From: Chrysogorgia sp. JL179-B06
Taxonomy: Eukaryota; Cnidaria; Anthozoa; Scleralcyonacea; Chrysogorgiidae
Reading direction: 5' to 3'
NCBI GenBank assembly: GCA_035772405.1
Contig: JAYKKM010000159.1
Location: 1,053,501 to 1,117,500 of the forward strand
DNA length: 64,000 nucleotides
Shown: piece after piece, positions 56,966 through 64,000 of the stretch
How the letters are laid out: the number at the start of each line of letters is the position of its first letter
Position numbering within the stretch: the stretch's first letter is position 1
Made by a program: the position numbers and the translations under genes
Notes under the pieces: model-generated
The model's input: only the letters and a program-made list of their open reading frames with translations
Databases searched by the model: none
Told to the model about the DNA's origin: nothing

Positions 56966-57041
56966 TATGAACATGTAGTTCGAGTGTTGGAATACATACA
57001 TTTTAAGACCAAACCGGGACCAGTTGCGAAAAATGCAACTT

Positions 57042-57183
<142 letters not shown>

Positions 57184-57324
57184 TATATAGGTAATATTTG
57201 GCATTTCACTCGATCAAACTACATAACATGTTGAAAGGATTCGTGGTGAAGGAAAATTTCGAGTGTTGGAATACATACATTTTAAGACCAAACCGGGACC
57301 AGTTGCGAAAAATGCAACTTAGTG

Positions 57325-57397
57325 GCCTTCCGGTAGGAATTGAACCCGCGACCCTGCGATTGCTAGTGCAGTGCTCTGACCACTGAGCTACGGAAGC
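57325..57397 (-). tRNA. tRNA-Ala(AGC)-like repeat copy, unit B
   Basis: Counterpart of 50615-50687, same sequence and imperfect helices. Confidence 0.6.
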
Positions 57398-57602
57398 CGT
57401 TGCCGAGAGCCTAGTCACGAGTTATATATATATAGTGGTAATGCCGGGATAAGATTCTCATGGGTATATTATAGGTAATATTTGGCATTTCACTCGATCA
57501 AACTACATGTTGAAAGGATTTGTGGTGAAGGAAAATTTGAGTGTTGGAATACATACATTTTAAGACCAAACCGGGACCAGTTGCGAAAAATGCAACTTAG
57601 CG

Positions 57603-57676
57603 GCCTTCCGGTAGGAATTGAACCCGCGACCCTGCGATTGCTAAGTGCAGTGCTCTGACCACTGAGCTACGGAAGC
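57603..57676 (-). tRNA. tRNA-Ala(AGC)-like repeat copy, unit B
   Basis: Counterpart of 50894-50966 with one extra base next to the anticodon stem (ctaagtgcag). Confidence 0.55.
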
Positions 57677-57971
57677 CGTTGCCGAGAGCCTAGTCACGAG
57701 TTCTATATAGATGGTGGTAATGCCAGGATAAGATTCTGGGTATATTATAGGTAATATTTGGCATTTCACTCGATCCACATGTTGAAAGGATTTGTGGTGA
57801 AGGAAAATTTCGAGTGTTGGAATACATACATTTTAAGACCAAACCGGGACCAGTTGCGAAAAATGCAATTTAGCGGCCTTACGGTAGGAATTGAACCCGC
57901 GACCCTGCGAAAAATCTTATCCCGGCATTACCACCATATATATAGAACTCGTGACTAGGCTCTCGGCAACG

Positions 57972-58044
57972 GCTTCCGTAGCTCAGTGGTCAGAGCACTG
58001 CACTAGCAATCGCAGGGTCGCGGGTTCAATTCCTACCGGAAGGC
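57972..58044 (+). tRNA. tRNA-Ala(AGC)-like repeat copy, opposite strand, unit B
   Basis: Counterpart of 51264-51336. Confidence 0.6.
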
Positions 58045-58141
58045 CGCTAAGTTGCATTTTTCGCAACTGGTCCCGGTTTGGTCTTAAAATGTATGTATTC
58101 CAACACTCGAAATTTTCCTTCACCACAAATCCTTTCATTAT

Positions 58142-58286
<145 letters not shown>

Positions 58287-58338
58287 GTGGCATCAAGGGT
58301 GACTGTAAATAGCAGTTATCTTCATCCTGCTCAACAGT

Positions 58339-58383
58339 ACTACACTGATGAGGCCCAAAAGGCCGAAACGGTACCGTCTGTAG

Positions 58384-58384
<1 letters not shown>
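58339..58384 (+). ncRNA. Hammerhead ribozyme, family 2 (unit B)
   Basis: Identical in all core and stem positions to 51638-51683: ACTACA/TGTAGT stem I, CTGATGA at 58345-58351, GGCC stem II with CAAAA loop, GAA, palindromic stem III, C17 at 58378. Confidence 0.88.
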
Positions 58385-58462
<78 letters not shown>

Positions 58463-58539
58463 CGTTTTTTAACTAGTCAATGACAAACTAATCTGAACTA
58501 TTTTAAATTATGACAAATCCTGGCTGCAATTTTAGCATT

Positions 58540-58626
<87 letters not shown>

Positions 58627-58630
58627 CGTC

Positions 58631-58668
<38 letters not shown>
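58385..58668. repeat. (TA)n tracts with PLE-like fragment, unit B
   Basis: (TA)n at 58385-58455, a short PLE-like fragment (58456-58543), then (TA)n with the cgtcatatg landmark (58627-58635), ending at the retrozyme array. Confidence 0.9.
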
Positions 58669-58671
<3 letters not shown>

Positions 58672-58830
58672 GCAACGCCCACTACCCTTGTGGTAGTTTG
58701 AGCACTCTGGCCCTATACCGCTTCACGCTCTCTGGATGTGCGCATGACCGCTGTTTATCCCACAAGCGGTTGTCACTGGCAATCGTTTGTGTATAATTAG
58801 TACTCATGTCCATATCTAGATTGTACCAAG

Positions 58831-58872
58831 CTACACTGATGAGCTGTGGAACAGCGAAACACGTGTCTGTAG
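58831..58872 (+). ncRNA. Hammerhead ribozyme, retrozyme copy 1
   Basis: Stem I CTACA/TGTAG (58831-58835 with 58868-58872), core CTGATGA (58836-58842), stem II GCTGT/ACAGC with loop GGA, GAA (58856-58858), stem III palindrome ACACGTGT (58859-58866), C17 at 58867. The self-complementary stem III with almost no loop favours pairing between two ribozymes. Confidence 0.92.
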
Positions 58873-59110
58873 ATATTGTGCTATTACGCTCCTTCACTTC
58901 GGTGTTGTTGAGCACTCTGTGAAGTTGGTGTAGGTGTCCTTTAGCGATAATGCAACGCCCACTACCCTTGTGGTAGTTTGAGCACTCTGGCCCTATACCG
59001 CTTCACGCTCTCTGGATGTGCGCATGACCGCTGTTTATCCCACAAGCGGTTGTCACTGCAATCGTTTTGTGTATAATTAGTACTCATGTCCATATCTAGA
59101 TTGTACCAAG

Positions 59111-59152
59111 CTACACTGATGAGCTGTGGAACAGCGAAACACGTGTCTGTAG
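59111..59152 (+). ncRNA. Hammerhead ribozyme, retrozyme copy 2
   Basis: Identical to copy 1 at every core and stem base; C17 at 59147. Confidence 0.92.
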
Positions 59153-59390
59153 ATATTGTGCTATTACGCTCCTTCACTTCGGTGTTGTTGAGCACTCTGT
59201 GAAGTTGGTGTAGGTGTCCTTTAGCGATAATGCAACGCCCACTACCCTTGTGGTAGTTTGAGCACTCTGGCCCTATACCGCTTCACGCTCTCTGGATGTG
59301 CGCATGACCGCTGTTTATCCCACAAGCGGTTGTCACTGGCAATCGTTTGTGTATAATTAGTACTCATGTCCATATCTAGATTGTACCAAG

Positions 59391-59432
59391 CTACACTGAT
59401 GAGCTGTGGAACAGCGAAACACGTGTCTGTAG
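59391..59432 (+). ncRNA. Hammerhead ribozyme, retrozyme copy 3
   Basis: Identical to copies 1 and 2; C17 at 59427. Soon after it (59433-59452) an 8-9 bp duplication, atattgtg twice, precedes the switch to (TA)n. Confidence 0.92.
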
Positions 59433-59448
59433 ATATTGTGATATTGTG

Positions 59449-59452
<4 letters not shown>

Positions 59453-59490
<38 letters not shown>
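59453..59490. repeat. (TA)n after retrozyme array
   Basis: About 19 TA units between the array and the start of unit C. Confidence 0.95.
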
Positions 59491-59494
<4 letters not shown>

Positions 59495-60150
59495 TAAACA
59501 GTATTTTGTGAAATGGAAATTGTTTGTATGATTGTATTTAAGTTTCTGTGAAAAAAGAGTTTTTGTTGTTGACAGATGTTCCTAACATGGTGTCACTAGA
59601 TGAGAAAATCTATGCCTTAACCTATAGTGGATCATTGACTGGTGAATTGCTCATGAGAAATAATAATGAACCTTATGTTTCTCTTAAAAATGCCTGTGAT
59701 GAGTAGTTATTTTATGGAGTTGAAATAAACTATGAATGTTGTTTTGTTAACTATTGATTGCAGTACGGTTTCAGTGTTTAAAAGTATTGGACATTGCTAT
59801 AATGTGTTTGATTCTCATTCAAGAGACTTGCATGGAATGCCACATTTTTCTAGTACAGCTGTATTACTACCTGTTCAAGGTGTTGATAATCTAGTGCCGT
59901 TTTTTCAAAAGACTACATATTGTGGAAGGTTTATGCCTTTTGAGATAAAAAGGTGTCTCAGTTAATTATCCTGTATAAAATCAAAATGTTGAGGCATGTA
60001 TTCCTAGACAAAACAGCAGAGACCTCCATGCAGATAATCAAAATAGTCAAAATAAAAACAGCCCAAAGAGAAAGGTTGTAGATGAAGAACGGGTAATAAG
60101 CATGAAATGGGAAAGAGGTCAAAATGAGAATGATAGAAAAAAAGAGCAAA
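59491..60150 (+). pseudogene. Helitron-like N-terminal domain, unit C
   Basis: Third copy. A frame at 59732-59965 covers TVSVFKSIGHCYNVFDSHS to MPFEIKR, then an indel near 59950 breaks it. Confidence 0.7.
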
Positions 60151-60435
60151 TGTAGTCTTTAGCTAGGTAAGGTTGTGAGGTTGTAAGGTTGTTACCACAC
60201 ATGTCTATGAGCTGGGAGACACAGGTTCAAATCCTGGGTTGGACCTCCACTCAGGGTCTTAAAAATAATTGAGGAGAAAGTGCTGCCTTTGCAAAAATAT
60301 CAGCAAATGGTAAGACTTTCGGGTCTTCTCGGATAACGACCTTAAACCGTAGGCCCTCGGAACCCCTGTAATTTGGATTCTAGCCTGTTGGGGATATTCC
60401 GTTCACCTAAAAAGAGTGACAAATCTAATAAAATA
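60151..60435 (+). mobile_element. tRNA-derived SINE, unit C
   Basis: Same SINE and insertion point as in units A and B; B box ggttcaaatcc near 60224. Confidence 0.7.
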
Positions 60436-61372
60436 AAATAAGATGAAAAAAAATCCAAAAGAAACTAAAAGCACATAATTATAAACTATTTAAAAAGGAA
60501 AACAAGTGAAACTGAATCAAGTCGAGAGAAAAGACTTTCCAAGCGTCGACATGTGAGGAAAAACGAATCTACAGAATGCCGAATAAATAGACTTGCAGCA
60601 CAGCAAGTGTATGATGAAAAATTGAAAGTGAATGAAACTGCTGAGCACAAGGAAAAGTGTCTTTTAGTGAAGAAAATGTGTTATAATAAAATGAAAGTGA
60701 ATGAAACTGCCAATCACAAGGAAAAGCGTCTTCTAGTGCAGCAAGTGTACGATAAGAAAACAAATTATAATGAAACTGCTGAGCACAATGAAAAGCGTCT
60801 TTTAGGAAAGCAAATGTATAATAGAAATGTGAGAGCAAATGAGTTTGATGATCACAAAAAAAATGCGACTTCTAAAACATTGCAATTATGATAAACAAAT
60901 TAAGAACAATACAAATGAAGCTGGTGTGATTTCAGATATTGTCCACAAGTTTCATAAAGCTGTATCACAGGGCCCATTATACATTTGTACATGTTGTGAC
61001 CAGTTATGGTACAGACACAGTGTTAATTTTGAAGAGAAGTTGAGACTGTCAAACCCCAGTATTATGCAATACTTATTGAATAAATTGTGTGTTGACAATA
61101 TTGAATGGGTTTGTCGAACATTTAAAAAATATTTAAAAAAGAATGAAATGCCACTTTTGCTGTGAACCTGACTGCCACAGGTTTTCTTGAAGATCATGAA
61201 AGAGAAACAATTCACAATGTTGCACCAGGTGAAGGTAACAGACCACTTAGTATATTTAGAGATAAATATTCTGTAGGACTAGCTTACCCGGGAATATTTC
61301 TTGGTCAAAAAGGCCTGAAGATAAAGAAAGATCAGTCAAAGTTTTTTATAGTGATATTTGTAAATCAGAATT
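60436..61372 (+). pseudogene. Helitron-like repeat and DUF6570-like regions, unit C
   Basis: The frame at 60553-60891 shows the charged repeats without break (KLKVNETAEHKEKCLL, MKVNETANHKEKRLL, TNYNETAEHNEKRLL). VHKFHKAVSQGPLYICTCCD and NIEWVCRTFKKYLKK follow; an indel near 61150 precedes NLTATGFLEDHERE. Confidence 0.7.
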
Positions 61373-61910
61373 AAGATGATCAGATAGAAAAGTAGCAATG
61401 TGTGTTGAAAATATATTCTTCAAGACTAAAAAGCTACAGATGAAAATACTTTTCGGCAAATCTCAAATTGCATTGAGAAAGAATAAGAGAACTAATATTG
61501 GTTTAACAGCTGGACAATTGAAGCAAGGTTGTAGTTTAAGAGAGAATTGTTCACTTCGATCAAGGCTTTAAATTCCTAAAAGCACTAAGAGGATCACCAC
61601 CATATTTTGAAAAAGCTAAAATATATATTTTTGCAATGATAAGACAATTGGGTCCTGCCACTTTTTTCTGTAGCTTTTCTTCAACTGAAACAAAGTGGTT
61701 ACATCTCCTTAAAATATTAGGGCAACTATTATACTGATGATGAACTGGAACAATTAAATTGGCAAGAAAAATGCAGACTTATTCAAAGTGACCCAGTAAC
61801 TTGTGCAAGACATTTTGACTATCAGTTTACAAACTCATTCTCGACTTGGGCAAAATCAATGAAAATTGACCAGTGTCAATATCCATTTATTTTCTCAGCA
61901 ATTATTTAGG
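61373..61910 (+). pseudogene. Helitron Rep start, unit C
   Basis: Same region as 47276-47870. An extra base near 61538 breaks the 112-codon frame that is open in units A and B. The downstream DDELEQLNWQEKCRLIQSD piece is present. Confidence 0.75.
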
Positions 61911-63290
61911 ACTATATAGAAACCTATACCTTTTCTGAAAGGATATGTGATGGGCTTTCAGAATTTCGATATTTGGTCCGCCCAAAATGAAATATATATA
62001 GCATAAATTAGCATAAATTAACATGTTAATGATGTAATGACACTAAATTTTGTAGAAAAACAGTGGTCTAGCCTGTATACTGGGTAATACTATCCAAACA
62101 TCTATAACCAAAAACTTATATTGTGATATTGGCAACATGTACAACAAATATGACTGAAATTAAACAAACGGAAAAAAAGTTAGAGCCGTTTTAGTACACG
62201 ACCCTAAAATGGCGGAAAATGACAATATTCCATATTGACCGACTGGAGCTTCTCAAAGGCATAATATCATGTAAAAGTTAGTAAAACTACACTCATAATG
62301 AATTAGTGTCAGTTAGCTTTTCAAAAAAATGTTGTTACACACATATATAAGACTGAAATGTTTGCATAAATCAGCATAAATGACATAAATTACTGTATGT
62401 TACATAGTAATAACTCTAATGTTTACATGGAAACTCGACTGCATTGAATATAATTGGTGACATAGTAAATAGTTAAATAGAATAAGTTACATGGTGATGT
62501 AACGGCCATGTTTCACGAATTAATTTAACAATATGAGCCAACACGCATGCGTATTTGCCTCCTATTGTAAGCTGATAGCTTTGCACGCGCGCACACTTGC
62601 AGGAAAGGTTCACTCGTGCACAACATTATTCAACATGTTGAATATACGGCGCCGATGGCACGCGTGAACAATAGCGCTCAAAACGCCACCACACACTGGG
62701 GGAACTTGCTTACGCCAACAGTCACGAGTGAAACTTTGCTAAGCTGATATATCTAGTGTGCGGCGGGCTTAACGAAAATAAAGACCTGCATGAGGTCCTT
62801 TTGATTTATCCCTTTTATCCAACCGTCTTTCAAGCACCTAATTTGAATTACAAATTCGTCTATAATGGCTCTAATTGTGCCTGCCCATATGGAATTCCTT
62901 TCTTTATATGCTTTAGCCTGCATATATATAAGATATGGTATATTTTTGTTGATCAACAACTCAATGCAATTTAGTTCTATTACAAGGCAAAATTCAAGGT
63001 GAATTCAGGTGAAAATAACAGGTGACTCCAATTGTCTCAAGGTAGGGATAAATATTTCGTGAATACTTAAATTAATAAAATTAGCAAACTGTTCCCTGCA
63101 GCTGTTGGCGTACTGACTCAAGCAGCAGCAGACCGTAATCCCAAATGTCTGAATTCAAATCTCGCTCGAGATTTGTAATATCCATCGACTTGCCGTGGTG
63201 TGTAGGTTAATTAATGTCGATTAATTAATAACTTAGTAGTTGTCAGATCAACTACCTAAAGGACCTTAAGATCTACGACAGCAACCTATA
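61911..63290. other. Non-coding stretch, unit C
   Basis: Copy of 47871-49255; nothing further seen. Confidence 0.5.
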
Positions 63291-63680
63291 GGGCGGCGAC
63301 GCAAATTTGGCGAAACCGTAGACGGTCGGACACTTCTTTGATGGTCGGTGGAATGGGTTACAATGGGTTACATAAATATTGATTTATCAACCAAAAAATG
63401 TCAAGTTCGTTTGCATAGCCGAGTGGTCTGTGTTATTAATTTTTAGTTGTGAGAGCTGGGTTAGAATGTTGGGTGAGTATACAATTTTTCCATTTTTTTA
63501 AATTTTTACTTTACTTTTTTCTTTTTAATAGGGTTAGGATTAAGGTTAGGTTAGGGTTAGTTTTAGGGTTTGGTTTAGAATATTATCAAAAAAATAGGGT
63601 GCGTAAAGAGTCCCAAGATTCCACCGATCATCAAAGAGGTGTCCGACCGTCTACGATTTTCGAAATTTGGGGAGGCGACG
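63291..63680. repeat. Fold-back element with TTAGGG-like centre, unit C
   Basis: Third copy, arms at about 63291-63355 and 63618-63680. After it the GTCGTA-rich patch runs to the window end. Confidence 0.8.
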
Positions 63681-64000
63681 GCAGACAATGCACGAAACCA
63701 CGGTCGATTGACTGGCATATTTGACATTCAAAAGCTTGTTTTATGATCTCCAAAACGCTTCAATATTTCTAAAACGATTGTAGAGTCAGTGACAGTGTTT
63801 AACTCAGTCTTATTCCGGGAACCGCTCTCCGCATTTCTCCGCGATTTACCGTGATGGTTCGTCCAATACTGTCGCATGTGTACGAGTCGTAGTAGATTCG
63901 TAAAATGTTGTTACTAGCTGTACGAGTGGTAAAAGTCGTTAATGATTCGTAAAAAGGAGTGTACAAATCGTGAGGTTGTTTAACGAGTCGTATAATGGAA

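Larger units (their letters stand above)
58669..59452 (+). mobile_element. Retrozyme-like array: 280-bp unit, 2.8 copies
   Basis: The word tgcaacgcccactacccttg begins at 58671, 58951 and 59231, an exact 280-bp period. Copies differ by about two one-base indels. Each contains a complete hammerhead with cleavage sites 280 nt apart (58867, 59147, 59427), so transcripts would yield 280-nt monomers. The last copy stops about 64 nt before completing its unit. No protein frame is real. Flanks are (TA)n on both sides. Tandem hammerhead units of 170-400 bp are the hallmark of animal retrozymes, thought to spread as circular RNA with help from other retroelements. No reverse transcriptase lies inside; PLEs are the likely helpers (inference). 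Confidence 0.9.
59491..64000. repeat. Large tandem repeat, unit C (cut by window end)
   Basis: Begins gtgttaaacag directly after (TA)n and repeats units A and B in the same order through the fold-back element and the GTCGTA-rich patch, ending at the window edge. Confidence 0.9.

Noticed and set aside
58682..59195. Minus-strand frames of 77 codons in the 280-bp units
   Set aside because: Their identity between copies follows from the DNA repeat; the indel in copy 2 changes the peptide, and the ribozyme explains the conservation.

Overview
The window is eukaryotic, AT-rich, intron-bearing and crowded with transposable elements. The mix fits an early-branching marine animal, most probably a cnidarian; this is inference from element types, not a database match. 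It holds CR1/L2-like LINEs, a restriction-like-endonuclease LINE, Penelope-like elements (PLEs) with GIY-YIG domains, a Ty3/gypsy element, a Helitron-like gene carrying a 2A motif, tRNA-derived SINEs, fold-back MITEs and hammerhead-ribozyme repeats. No bacterial-style genes, rRNA or CRISPR array are present.

Layout. 1-4.9 kb: non-coding, with small repeats and one weak exon candidate. 4.9-11.2 kb: a pile of four LINEs in + orientation. 11.2-12.6 kb: the 3' half of a minus-strand LINE with a restriction-like endonuclease, bracketed by (TTA)n tracts. 12.6-17.8 kb: non-coding, with degenerate repeats and a possible promoter/first exon near 16.4 kb. 17.8-20.3 kb: a LINE fragment and PLE fragments with inverted terminal repeats and hammerhead-like relics, set in (TA)n tracts. 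20.97-33.46 kb: a host gene with a Q/P/S-rich product. Its phase-0 exons at 20972-21225 and 32692-33455 are separated by an 11.5 kb intron that contains a PLE, a LINE, a gypsy element and two small exon candidates. 33.5-36.1 kb: a fold-back tRNA-SINE and a tRNA-headed tandem repeat. 36.1-44 kb: MITEs, a 23-bp minisatellite, and LINE remnants.

44.4-64 kb: a Helitron-like gene start (hydrophobic segment, DVEENPGP 2A motif, papain/OTU-like domain) runs into a 6.6-7.4 kb segment repeated in tandem at least three times (starting at 45451, 52093 and 59491; the third is cut by the window end). Each unit carries the same decayed Helitron fragments (N-terminal domain, a Lys/Glu repeat region, a DUF6570-like region, the start of the Rep domain), a SINE and a fold-back element. 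The first two units also show tRNA-Ala-like tandem repeats and long (TA)n tracts.

The most notable discovery is in the second unit. A 280-bp sequence is repeated 2.8 times (58669-59452), and each copy holds a complete type I hammerhead ribozyme core with matching stems. This is the architecture of a retrozyme: tandem DNA that would give self-cleaved RNAs of about 280 nt able to circularise. The first unit has the same (TA)n site without the insert, so an empty/filled site pair is present in one window. A second, unrelated hammerhead sits in (TA)n at 51638-51683 and 58339-58384. PLEs, which carry hammerhead-like motifs in their terminal repeats, lie in similar (TA)n or AT tracts and are plausible partners for mobilisation.

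Most protein-coding traces are broken. Sister copies of the large repeat differ mainly by one-base indels in homopolymers, so some frameshifts may be assembly error.
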